Assembly: GCF_007829035.1 (NCBI RefSeq)
Contig: NZ_VIVQ01000003.1
Location: 124,001 to 188,000, forward strand
Source: Rudaeicoccus suwonensis
GTDB lineage: Bacteria > Actinomycetota > Actinomycetes > Actinomycetales > Dermatophilaceae
Length of the DNA stretch: 64,000 bases
Direction: 5' to 3'
A program made the position numbers and the translations under genes. Positions within the stretch are counted from its first letter, which is position 1. Each line of letters begins with the position of its first letter. Positions 8,933 to 16,557 of this stretch are shown piece after piece. Under the pieces are notes generated by a model. That model did not search any database and was not told where the DNA came from. It saw nothing but the letters and a program-made list of their open reading frames with translations.

Positions 8933-9598
8933 TCACTTGGCCATCAGCACCGAGTCGATGATGTAGACGGTCGCGTTCGAGGTCTGCACGTTGCCGCAGA
9001 TCACGCTCGCCATTCCGTCGACCATGAAGTCGGAACCGGAGCCGGTCACGGTGATGGTGGTGCCGGCGAGTGACTTGTGGCTGCCGGCCAACTCGGCCGG
9101 GGTCAGCCGTCCGGAGACCACGTGACCGGTGAGCAGCTTGGTCAGTTCGGCCTTGTTGGCGAGCACGGCGTTCAGCTGCGAGGCCGGGATCTTGGCAAAG
9201 GCCGAGTTGGCCGGAGCGAAGACGGTCAGGGCCGGGGCGCTGTTGAGGGTGTCGACCAGACCGGCCTTCTTGACGGCGGTCACCAACGTCGACAGGACCG
9301 GGTTGTTGGAAGCTGCGGTGGCGACCGGGTCCTGCTCCATTCCGTTGAACGAGCCCTTCCCGGAGGCCGGAACGGCCGAGCAGCCGGAGCCGAAGGGCGC
9401 CGAAGCATCGGCGGCGCCAGAACTCATCGGCGCGCTGGACATCGGCGAACTCGAGGACATCGGCGAACTCATCGACGTGCTCGACATCGGCGAGCTGCTG
9501 GAGGCCGAGGAGCCGCTGGAGCCCGAGCTGCCGCAGGCGGTGAGGGATGCTGCGATCACGCCGACCGAGGCGACCGAGAGGGCGAGGCGAGTCTTCAT
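8933..9598 (-). CDS. Fasciclin (FAS1) domain lipoprotein, MPT70/MPT83-like
   Basis: 221 residues with a lipoprotein signal peptide and lipobox LTAC (Cys22). A linker of about 40 residues follows, made almost only of Ser, Met, Pro and Gly (repeated PMSS units). After it comes one FAS1 domain of about 135 residues that contains LTVFAPANSAFAKIP near 125 and ends with VYIIDSVLM. M. tuberculosis MPT83 is the same kind of protein (lipobox plus FAS1), and its gene is under SigK control. It is expected on the outer face of the membrane. The Met-rich linker is unusual and could bind copper(I) or scavenge oxidants; that is speculation. It shares a promoter with the downstream sigK and rskA. Confidence 0.92.
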   Translation of the reverse strand: MKTRLALSVASVGVIAASLTACGSSGSSGSSASSSSPMSSTSMSSPMSSSSPMSSAPMSSGAADASAPFGSGCSAVPASGKGSFNGMEQDPVATAASNNPVLSTLVTAVKKAGLVDTLNSAPALTVFAPANSAFAKIPASQLNAVLANKAELTKLLTGHVVSGRLTPAELAGSHKSLAGTTITVTGSGSDFMVDGMASVICGNVQTSNATVYIIDSVLMAK

Positions 9599-9649
9599 TT
9601 TTCGTTCTCCTTGAGTGCGTGTGTTCTGTTTGGTGCAGGAACACAGGTG

Positions 9650-9676
9650 ATTCGGACTGGTGATGGACCCGGATGG
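9650..9676 (-). promoter_or_regulatory. Predicted SigK promoter of the fasciclin-sigK-rskA unit
   Basis: On the minus strand CCATCC lies at 9676-9671 and CCGAAT at 9655-9650, with 15 bases between. Both boxes match the published mycobacterial SigK consensus exactly. The predicted start near 9643 leaves a leader of about 45 bases with an AAGGAGAA ribosome site before the ATG at 9598. As sigK lies downstream in the same orientation, this gives positive autoregulation. Confidence 0.8.
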
Positions 9677-9694
9677 GTGCCAGCGGAAGTTTTT

Positions 9695-11293
9695 TCAGCT
9701 GACGAGGAAAACGCGCTGCTCGATGCCGCTGGAACCGTCGGGAAACACCGGCGCGCTGGTCGTGCTCTGCTGTTGGTTGTCGCCGTAGATGACGCGTGCC
9801 TGCAGGGTGTGCTGGCCGGACTTCACGTTCGGTATGACGTAGGCCCATTGCCGCCAGTAGTCGACGTTGACGTCGGGCCCCATCATCGCGTCGGTCCACG
9901 GGCCGTTGTCGAGGCTGATCTGCACCTTGACGACGCCTTCTCCCTGCGCCCAGGCGATTCCCCCGGCAGTGACCTTGCCGGCGGGAACCGTTGCGAGAGA
10001 GCCGGGTACGTCGATGCGTGCAGTCGGCTTGATCTTCACTGCAGTGCCCCACCCGCGTTGGGTCCAGTACGCCTTTTTGTCCGCGAAGGTGGTCACTGTC
10101 ATGCGGGTGATCCACTTGGTGCAGCCGCACATGCCGTACAGGCCCGGAGTGACCAGGCGCGCTGGGAAGCCGTGTGCGCGTGGTAGCGGTTCGCCGTTCA
10201 TGCCGACAGCGAGCAGCGCTCCACGGTTGTCGGTGAGTGCGCCGAGCGGAGTGGAGATGGTGAAGCCGTCGAACGAGGTGCTCAGCACCTGCAGGTCCGG
10301 CCGCTCGGGGTTGCGAACCTTCGCCTTTGCCAACAGTTTCGCGGTTGATACGCCTCGCCAGGTGGCGCCTCCGGCATACGGGCCGCCGACCGGATTGCTC
10401 ACGCAGGTGATGGTGATGTTCTGCTCTTCCAGACCCATGTCGATGAGGTCGGAATAGCTTATTTTGTAGGGGTTTTCGACATCGCCGTCGATGTGCAGCT
10501 CCCACGAGTCGGCGTCGAGGGTCGGTGTCGACAGCTCGGTGTCGACACGGTAGAACGAGCCGTTCGGGGTCCGCAGCGGCGTGATGCCCGGCACCTTCGT
10601 GTCGAGTCCGACAGGTATGGCGGGGGCGGGTGTCCTGGCGGCCGGCAGCTTGATGCCCAGCGCGGACTTCGCGTCGTTGATGCGCTGTGCGCTGTAGGCG
10701 CCGATCGCCGCGAGCACGGCGGTCGTCGTCGAGCCGATGATGAATGAACGACGGCTGGCGCGAACGCCTTCACCGTCGTTCTTGCTCGCATTCGGCAGGA
10801 GCGCACGAACCTTCTGCAGCAGCCCCGCCGCGGTGGCGTCGCCGGCCAGCGCCATGAGCACGACCAACGCGATCACGCCCACCACTCCGGCGGCGACCGT
10901 CGGCAGCAGTTGGCCGACGGATCCGTAGGGCCGGCTCAGCACGGCGTATCCGGCGACAACCAGCATCACCACCAGTAAGGCCGCTCCCAGCAACAGCATT
11001 CGGCGGGCCAGCAGCCCGGCGACGATTGCGAGAATCAGCACCCCGAGTGTGACCGAACTGAGCAGCACGAGTTTGTCGTTGGAACCGAAGTGCTGGATGG
11101 CCCAGTCCTTCAGCGGTGTCGGGGTGCGGTCGATCACCGCCTCGCCGACCGCGAGAACAGGCGATGTGGCCTTGTTGCGCAAGGAAGCCACGAGTTGGCC
11201 GATCGCCAGACCGATGCAGACCGACAGCAATCCGGCCAAGGCTGCCCTGATCCAGCCGACATGGGTGTTGCGCGGAATTGAAGGGGTGCTCAT
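9695..11293 (-). CDS. Membrane-anchored molybdopterin oxidoreductase (sulfite oxidase family)
   Basis: 532 residues. The first 170 hold four or five membrane segments; then comes a twin-arginine-like SRRSFIIGSTT stretch leading into the extracytoplasmic part. The molybdopterin domain (about 230-400) contains ITCVSNPVGG, whose Cys is the expected Mo ligand, and GLYGMCGCTKWITRM. The C-terminus is a Mo-co dimerisation domain ending in VFPDGSSGIEQRVFLVS. The family oxidises sulfite-like compounds or reduces oxidised protein side chains; the substrate here is unknown. A SigK-type promoter ends only eight bases before its ATG, so the mRNA is probably leaderless. About 96 bases separate it from the fasciclin gene. 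Confidence 0.88.
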   Translation of the reverse strand: MSTPSIPRNTHVGWIRAALAGLLSVCIGLAIGQLVASLRNKATSPVLAVGEAVIDRTPTPLKDWAIQHFGSNDKLVLLSSVTLGVLILAIVAGLLARRMLLLGAALLVVMLVVAGYAVLSRPYGSVGQLLPTVAAGVVGVIALVVLMALAGDATAAGLLQKVRALLPNASKNDGEGVRASRRSFIIGSTTTAVLAAIGAYSAQRINDAKSALGIKLPAARTPAPAIPVGLDTKVPGITPLRTPNGSFYRVDTELSTPTLDADSWELHIDGDVENPYKISYSDLIDMGLEEQNITITCVSNPVGGPYAGGATWRGVSTAKLLAKAKVRNPERPDLQVLSTSFDGFTISTPLGALTDNRGALLAVGMNGEPLPRAHGFPARLVTPGLYGMCGCTKWITRMTVTTFADKKAYWTQRGWGTAVKIKPTARIDVPGSLATVPAGKVTAGGIAWAQGEGVVKVQISLDNGPWTDAMMGPDVNVDYWRQWAYVIPNVKSGQHTLQARVIYGDNQQQSTTSAPVFPDGSSGIEQRVFLVS

Positions 11294-11300
11294 GGACGTG

Positions 11301-11327
11301 ATTCGTCACGCCCGGTCGGCCGGATGG
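11301..11327 (-). promoter_or_regulatory. Predicted SigK promoter of the molybdoenzyme gene, leaderless
   Basis: On the minus strand CCATCC is at 11327-11322 and ACGAAT at 11306-11301, again with a 15-base spacer. Transcription would begin at about 11293-11295, on or next to the A of the start codon, so a leaderless transcript is predicted. It differs from the published SigK -10 box by one base (A for C). Confidence 0.72.
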
Positions 11328-11409
11328 GTTCACCCGTTGCGTCGTCGACCGACCATTACTCTCGTGGGAGGTCACCCTCGGCGGCGACGAGCCCGGTGCG
11401 GGTTGGCCG

Positions 11410-12138
11410 TCAGTGCAGGCGCCGAGCCTCGATCACCGTTTCCACTGCTGAATTGCCTTCGCGCGCAACGTGATACGCGCTCGCTCCGTCGATCTCGGCG
11501 ACAGCCTCCACGAAGGCCGTGCCGCGGTAGAGCAGCCCGACGCCATCGTCGGAGCAATAGGACTCCGGCACCGTGCCGTCGGCGACGAGGCGTTGCAGCA
11601 GCGGTCTGCGCTGGGCTTCGCCGTCGTAGTGCACGCCGTTGCCGTAGGGCAACAGGCCGAGCCCGTTGGTGACCGGTCGCAGATCCGGTCCGTAGGAATC
11701 AGTGGTGCCGCCGACGTGCCAGCACAGTGATCCAGCGCTCACGCCGGTGAGCACGACACCTGCCTGCCACGCCTCGCGCATGACCGTGTCGACGCCGTGC
11801 ACGCGCCATACGGCAAGGAGGTTGGCGACTGAGCCGCCCATCACCCAGATGACGTCCTGGCTCAGCAGCTGGCCGGCGATGTCCGGCACATTCGGCATCG
11901 GAAACAACTGCAGATGCGAGTGCTCGTACCCGGCGACCCGCGCGGCCTCCGCCAGCGAGTGCAGGACGTGCGGGTTGTCGCCGAGGGCGGTGGAGATCGT
12001 GCAGATGCGCGGTGTGCGTCCGGTGACGCCCGCGAGTTCCACTGCGAATTGGGTCAATTCGGAGAATTCGAAGTACGTATGCCGCCCGGACCGTATCCCG
12101 CCGGAGGTCGCGAGCACCGTCGGAGCGTCAGCCGTCAT
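11410..12138 (-). CDS. Peptidase S51 / Type 1 glutamine-amidotransferase-like protein
   Basis: 242 residues. The nucleophile elbow GVSAGSLCWH near residue 140 carries the serine of the S51 family (dipeptidase E, cyanophycinase-like). It follows VIWVMGGSVANLL near 105, the usual GG-x-x-x-N-L element. The C-terminal part has YCSDDGVGLLY. Relatives are annotated as peptidase E, which cleaves Asp-X dipeptides, or as uncharacterised type 1 GATase-like proteins; I cannot distinguish them. It stands alone, with the SigK promoter region of the molybdoenzyme downstream and an inverted GTATGNCG pair (12077 and 12133) spanning its start. Confidence 0.8.
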   Translation of the reverse strand: MTADAPTVLATSGGIRSGRHTYFEFSELTQFAVELAGVTGRTPRICTISTALGDNPHVLHSLAEAARVAGYEHSHLQLFPMPNVPDIAGQLLSQDVIWVMGGSVANLLAVWRVHGVDTVMREAWQAGVVLTGVSAGSLCWHVGGTTDSYGPDLRPVTNGLGLLPYGNGVHYDGEAQRRPLLQRLVADGTVPESYCSDDGVGLLYRGTAFVEAVAEIDGASAYHVAREGNSAVETVIEARRLH

Positions 12139-12347
12139 ACCGACGGATGGTAGTGCACGACCTCGCGGTGGTCGGCGCGTTCCATGTGGGGCGGCTTGAG
12201 CTGTACAGTTGATCCATACACGCGTTCAGGACGGTCGGAAAGTCGGCTTCGCGGGCGTGACGGGACAAAGGTGGAGTCAGGGGCGGGGGTCGGCGCGACA
12301 GTTGCCACCATCTCGGTCCGGGGGCCGAAAGGGTGCCAGGAGTGGAT

Positions 12348-12938
12348 GTGAGCGGTGGCTCGGTGAATCGAAGGACGCTCGCCAAGGGCGCGGCGTGGGC
12401 TGCGCCGGTCCTCGTCCTGAGCTCTCAGGCGCCGGTGTTCGCAGCGTCGCCGGTTCCGTGCCCGGCGGTGCCGACCCCGACCGGCTGGACGATGACGACG
12501 TCAGGCTCACCCGGGAGCACGACGACCGGCGGTTACGGCTGGACCAGCACGGCGCCGTACTCGTTCAGCGAAGTGCAGGACGCCGCTTCGAGGAAGACGT
12601 TCACCGTCACAACGACCACGTCAGTCGGCGTGACCGCCGGCGTCACCTACACCATCAACACCAACGTGACATTCAACTACGGCAGCAACAACGCGAACAC
12701 CAGCAAGCCGCAAACCTGTTCGCTGGTGATGGGCGGCACCACGATCTTCTCCTACACAACCGGCTCCAGTCCGCTGACGACTCCTTACAGCGCCGTGCCT
12801 GTCAGCGGCACCTATCAAGCGACCAGCACGGGCTTGGTGGCACTGACCTTCACCTTCGCCGTCCAAGCGCCCGGCAGCGGCGGCAATGACGATGTCACGG
12901 TCACCTTGCCAACTTTTTCCAATTGCGTCGCCACCTGA
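12348..12938 (+). CDS. Tat-exported secreted protein of unknown function
   Basis: 196 residues from GTG 12348, chosen because AGGAG lies six bases before it; an earlier GTG at 12333 is possible. The N-terminus has a twin-arginine signal (NRRTLAKGAAWAAP, then a hydrophobic stretch, then a cleavage site near VFAAS). The mature part is about 165 residues rich in Thr, Ser and Gly with only a few Cys, predicted to be beta-rich, and ends SNCVAT. Many actinobacteria carry sets of such RR-x-x-x-KGAAWAAP surface proteins, but their roles are mostly unknown. No partner gene is adjacent. Confidence 0.75.
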   Translation: MSGGSVNRRTLAKGAAWAAPVLVLSSQAPVFAASPVPCPAVPTPTGWTMTTSGSPGSTTTGGYGWTSTAPYSFSEVQDAASRKTFTVTTTTSVGVTAGVTYTINTNVTFNYGSNNANTSKPQTCSLVMGGTTIFSYTTGSSPLTTPYSAVPVSGTYQATSTGLVALTFTFAVQAPGSGGNDDVTVTLPTFSNCVAT

Positions 12939-13013
12939 TCGATCACGGCCGACCCCAGCCCGCGGCGAGATAACTCGTGGCACCCATGGGCCGAGAGTCG
13001 GTAGCGTCCGGTT

Positions 13014-13736
13014 GTGGCCGACCCGATCTACGCCGACGCCGACCTTGCGGCCATCTATGACGCGCTGGACCCGGACCGCTCCGATCTGCTCGCTTATGCC
13101 GGAATCGTTGCCGAGTTGCGCGCCCGCAGTGTGCTCGACATCGGCTGCGGCACAGGGACATTCGCCACGCTGCTGGCCCAGTGCGGCGTGAGTGTGGTCG
13201 GCGTCGATCCTGCGGTCGCATCGGTCGAGCTGGCGCGCACCAAGCCGTATGCCGATCAGGTCACCTGGGTGGCAGGTGACCTCGCCGCGGTGCCGCCGCT
13301 GCAGGTCGACCTGGTCACCATGACCGCGAACGTCGCGCAGGTCTTCCTCGCAGACGAGGACTGGCGGGCCGTGCTTGTGGGCGCCCACTCCGCGCTGCGA
13401 TCGGGAGGGCACCTTGTCTTCGAGACCCGTGATCCGGCACGCGCGGCATGGAACGCCTGGAATCGTGCCGATTCGCACACGGTCACCTTCATCGGCGGGG
13501 TCGGCCGTGTCGAGACCTGGCTGGATCTGCTGCAGGTCGACGACGCGCATGCCCTGGTGACCTTCCGGCATACGTTCGTGCTGCCCGACGGTGCGCGGCG
13601 CGTCTCGGAGTCGACGCTGCGCTTCCGGAGCCGTGAAGAGGTGCAGTCATCACTCGACGCGGCCCTCGAGACCATCGACATACGTGATGCGCCGGATCGA
13701 GCCGGGCTCGAAATGGTCTTCGTCGCGCGGGCATAG
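13014..13736 (+). CDS. Class I SAM-dependent methyltransferase
   Basis: 240 residues from a GTG start. Motif I is VLDIGCGTGTFATLLA near residue 40, followed by the acidic residue of motif II in VVGVDPA near 62 and LVTMTANVAQVF near 105 (motif IV). GGHLVFETRDP is the usual post-IV strand. The substrate cannot be read from the sequence. Only nine bases separate it from the glutathione peroxidase gene, so they could be co-transcribed, although no pathway links them. Confidence 0.85.
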   Translation: MADPIYADADLAAIYDALDPDRSDLLAYAGIVAELRARSVLDIGCGTGTFATLLAQCGVSVVGVDPAVASVELARTKPYADQVTWVAGDLAAVPPLQVDLVTMTANVAQVFLADEDWRAVLVGAHSALRSGGHLVFETRDPARAAWNAWNRADSHTVTFIGGVGRVETWLDLLQVDDAHALVTFRHTFVLPDGARRVSESTLRFRSREEVQSSLDAALETIDIRDAPDRAGLEMVFVARA

Positions 13737-13745
13737 GCTGCCCCG

Positions 13746-14234
13746 ATGAGCATCCTCAACGACACGATTGCCCGCCTCGACGGAACTCCCGGCACCCTCG
13801 CGGACCTCACCGGCGGCAAGCCGGCGCTGCTGGTCAACGTGGCCAGCAAGTGTGGTCTCACGCCGCAGTACGCCGAGCTCGAAACGCTCCAAAAGGACTA
13901 CGAGGACAAGGGATTCACGGTCGTCGGCCTCCCGTGCAACCAGTTCGCCGGGCAGGAGCCCGGCAGTGCTGAGGAGATCCAGGAGTTCTGCAGCGCTACG
14001 TATGGCGTGACCTTCCCGATGAGCGAAAAGATCGAGGTGAATGGCGCCGGGCGTCACCCGATCTATGCCACCCTGACGCAGGCTGCGGACCAGGACGGTC
14101 GCACCGGCGACATCCAGTGGAACTTCGAGAAGTTCGTCATCGACGCCGGCGGCGAGGTGGTGCAGCGGTTCAGCCCACAGGTGACGCCCAGTGACGAGCG
14201 CGTCACGGCGGCCATTGCCAGCGCGATCGGCTGA
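13746..14234 (+). CDS. Glutathione peroxidase family (thiol peroxidase)
   Basis: 162 residues, normal for the family. The catalytic site is complete: peroxidatic Cys36 in NVASKCGLTPQY, Gln in NQFAGQEPG near residue 72, and the Trp-Asn pair in WNFEKFVID near 127. A second Cys near 84 (EFCSATYG) fits a resolving cysteine, so the enzyme probably uses thioredoxin or mycoredoxin in place of glutathione, as in other actinobacteria. It reduces hydroperoxides in the cytoplasm. It is followed by the convergent intergenic repeat array at 14274-14694. Confidence 0.92.
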   Translation: MSILNDTIARLDGTPGTLADLTGGKPALLVNVASKCGLTPQYAELETLQKDYEDKGFTVVGLPCNQFAGQEPGSAEEIQEFCSATYGVTFPMSEKIEVNGAGRHPIYATLTQAADQDGRTGDIQWNFEKFVIDAGGEVVQRFSPQVTPSDERVTAAIASAIG

Positions 14235-14273
14235 CACCACCCGTCCTATTCGACCTGGCGGTCGATCACGTCG

Positions 14274-14694
14274 GCGCGCTGGTCGTGAGATGTCTGCTTT
14301 TGCCGGATCGTGTCGCGGGATTCCGGCGGATCCTGACATTTGGTGGGGTGTGCGGCGCGCTGGTCGTGAGATGTCTGCTTTTGCCGGATCGCGTTGCGGG
14401 ATTCCGGCAGATCCTGACATGTGGTGGGGTGTGCGGCGCGCTGGTCGCGAGATGTCTGCTTTTGCCGGATCGCGTTGCGGGATTCCGGCAGATCCTGACA
14501 TGTGGTTGGGGTGTGCGGTGCGCTGGTCGTGAGATGTCTGCTTTTGCCGGATCGCGTTGCGGGATTCCGGCAGATCCTGACATGTGGTGGCGTGTGCGGT
14601 GCGCTGGTTGCGAGATGTCTGCTTTTGCCGGATCGTGTCGCGGGATTCCGGCGGATCCTGACATTTGGTGGGGTGTGCGCGCGCTGGTCGCGAC
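14274..14694. repeat. Tandem array of five palindromic 81-82 bp units
   Basis: Five near-identical units begin GAGATGTCTG at 14287, 14368, 14449, 14531 and 14612; a sixth stops after its first dozen bases near 14690. Each unit is an imperfect palindrome: ATGTC and TGCCGGA on the left pair with TCCGGCA and GACAT on the right, giving a hairpin of about 50 bases. Units 1 and 5 share one set of variants (TGTCGCG, GGCGGATC, ACATTTGG) and units 2-4 another (CGTTGCG, GGCAGATC, ACATGTGG). The array lies between convergent genes. Open frames across it on both strands are artefacts of the repeat. Confidence 0.9.
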
Positions 14695-14749
14695 CCATCC
14701 CGACCCATCCCGTTATGTCGTGCGCGGACAGCTCTGACTCAGACGGCAG

Positions 14750-14781
14750 TGGGGTGGGATCTCCTCAGATCCCACCCCACG
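14750..14781. terminator. Hairpin terminator between convergent genes
   Basis: GTGGGGTGGGATCT and AGATCCCACCCCAC form an inverted repeat of 14 bases with a very short loop, located after the repeat array and just downstream of the MFS exporter stop at 14798. It can serve the minus-strand exporter gene. Confidence 0.65.
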
Positions 14782-14797
14782 TGTCGTCTGGCGGTGC

Positions 14798-16417
14798 TCA
14801 GACCTTGGCCAGATCCGGGTCATCCTCGGGCGTCGCGGACTCACCGGTCTCGTGCAAACCGGATCGGTGTGCACCGGCTGCGTGTGAACCGGCTTCGTGT
14901 GCGCCGGCATCTTCCGCGCTTGCCAGGTGGCGCGGGGCGGGACGCTCGTTGCGCGGCCGGATGAGCAGCGCCGCCACGATGCCGCCGACGATGCCGAGCA
15001 CACCGGCCACGATCGCTGTCAGGCGCAGACCGTCAGCCGTCGCGATGTGGATCGCGGTGTGCAGTTGCTGTTGGTAGGCCGCCGGCACGCTGTGCAGCAC
15101 CATCTGGCTCTGACCACCGGCGACTGCGTTGCCGATGGAAGACGACTTCGGCACGTGGTGTGATGACAGAGATGAGCTGATCCGCGAGGCGAACAGGCTT
15201 CCCATTGCAGCGATGCCAAGAGCGAAGCCGAGCTGGCGCGCGGAGTTGACGGCTCCGGCCGCCATACCGCCGCGATCCTTGGGCACCGCCGACATCGCGG
15301 TCGAGCTCAAGGTCGGAGCCGACAGTCCGACACCGACACCGGAGACGAACAGACCCGCGACGAGGGCCTTCCAGTCGGCGCCGGCGCCCATCTGGATGGC
15401 CACGATCACGCCGCCCACACCGGTGAGCGCGATGCCGAGGCCGACGGCCCACCAGTTGCGGTCACCGTGCATGAGTCGTCCGACGGATGCACTGGTCGCG
15501 AAGGATGCGATCGCGAGTGGCAGGGATGCCAAACCTGCCTCGACCGGCGACATGCCGAGCACCGATTGCATCCAGATAGAGGCATACGTCAGATAGGCGA
15601 ATGCGCCTGCGGTGAGCACGAATCCGGCGATCAGCGCGCCGACGAACGGACCGCTGCGCAGCAGCGCGAGGTCGAGCATCGGGTGCTTCAGCTTCGCCTC
15701 GGCAATCACGAAGGCGACCAGTGCCACCAGAGAAACCGCGAACAGGATGACCACCAGCGAGTTGCCCCACCCGTGCTCGTTGGCGCGGATCAGCGCGAAC
15801 GTCAGGGCCCCGGCGAAGACGGTGAAGGTGGACATGCCCAGGAAATCCAGCGGTGTGCGGTGCCGCTCGTCGGACCGCAGCACCACGAAGCTCAAGACGA
15901 TCGCGGCGACCGCGAAGGGCAGGTTGACGAAGAAGATCCACCGCCAGGACAGGTGCTCGGTCAGCAGACCGCCCGCGATCGGGCCGATGGCCGCTGCAGC
16001 TCCCGAGACCGCACCCCAGATGCCGTATGCCGTGCCGCGATCACGCCCGTGATAGCTGTTGTTGAGCAGCGCGAAGGTCGTGGCGAACATCGCGGCACCG
16101 CCGACGCCCTGCACGGCGCGCGCCGTGATGAGGATCGAGGGGTTCTGCGCCAGGCCGCTCGCCGCGGACGCGGCGGCGAACAGCGCCAGACCGACGATGT
16201 AGGTCGCCCGGTGACCCAGCCGGTCGGCGAGCGAGCCGATACCCATCAGCAGGGCGGCCAGGACGAGGGCGTAGATGTCGACGACCCACTGCAGCGAGGT
16301 GAAGCTCGTGCGCAGGTTGTCGGCCATGGCGGGCAGAGCGACGTTGACGATGGTCACGTCGACGAGCAGCATCAGTGTGCCGGTGCAGATGGTGACAAGT
16401 GGCAGCCATTTGCGCAT
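14798..16417 (-). CDS. MFS drug-type exporter, DHA2 (14-TM, EmrB/QacA) family
   Basis: 539 residues with about 14 hydrophobic segments. The start MRKWLPLVTICTGTLMLLVDVTIVNVALP carries the DHA2 motif D-x-T-x-V-N-V-A-L-P in helix 1, the loop motif GSLADRLGHR is near residue 60, and antiporter motif C is near 150 (GPIAGGLL). The C-terminal tail after residue 490 is hydrophilic, rich in His, Ala and Gly. A proton-driven exporter of hydrophobic drugs or metabolites is expected. A double Lrp-type regulator is divergently encoded 140 bases away and probably controls it. Confidence 0.9.
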   Translation of the reverse strand: MRKWLPLVTICTGTLMLLVDVTIVNVALPAMADNLRTSFTSLQWVVDIYALVLAALLMGIGSLADRLGHRATYIVGLALFAAASAASGLAQNPSILITARAVQGVGGAAMFATTFALLNNSYHGRDRGTAYGIWGAVSGAAAAIGPIAGGLLTEHLSWRWIFFVNLPFAVAAIVLSFVVLRSDERHRTPLDFLGMSTFTVFAGALTFALIRANEHGWGNSLVVILFAVSLVALVAFVIAEAKLKHPMLDLALLRSGPFVGALIAGFVLTAGAFAYLTYASIWMQSVLGMSPVEAGLASLPLAIASFATSASVGRLMHGDRNWWAVGLGIALTGVGGVIVAIQMGAGADWKALVAGLFVSGVGVGLSAPTLSSTAMSAVPKDRGGMAAGAVNSARQLGFALGIAAMGSLFASRISSSLSSHHVPKSSSIGNAVAGGQSQMVLHSVPAAYQQQLHTAIHIATADGLRLTAIVAGVLGIVGGIVAALLIRPRNERPAPRHLASAEDAGAHEAGSHAAGAHRSGLHETGESATPEDDPDLAKV

Positions 16418-16557
16418 GGGTTCAACCTTTCCGATGAGGGGCGAGTGATCGGGATGACGACGTCTGTCGGCAGGGCGTCACTCGCGCTCCGCACAAAATC
16501 ATCGGGGCCAGCACCGACAACGCGATAACCAGCGGTGCGTCGGCGTAGATTTCTGCT
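16418..16557. promoter_or_regulatory. Divergent promoter region, exporter and Lrp-type regulator
   Basis: This 140-base gap separates the exporter ATG from the regulator GTG. It includes a partly symmetric stretch near 16456-16481 with TGACG at one end and CGTCA at the other, a possible operator for the Lrp-type regulator. No clear sigma-70 boxes stand out. Confidence 0.4.

Noticed and set aside
14274-14694. CRISPR array
   Set aside because: Units are contiguous and nearly identical with no unique spacers, and no cas genes are nearby. The Cas4-like nuclease at 58679 is a general RecB-type protein.
14285-14737. Open frames across the tandem array, both strands, with repeated RCLLLPDRVAGF-like protein
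   Set aside because: They are plain translations of the 81-82 bp repeat; period changes of 81 and 82 break the protein frame, and no ribosome site is present.
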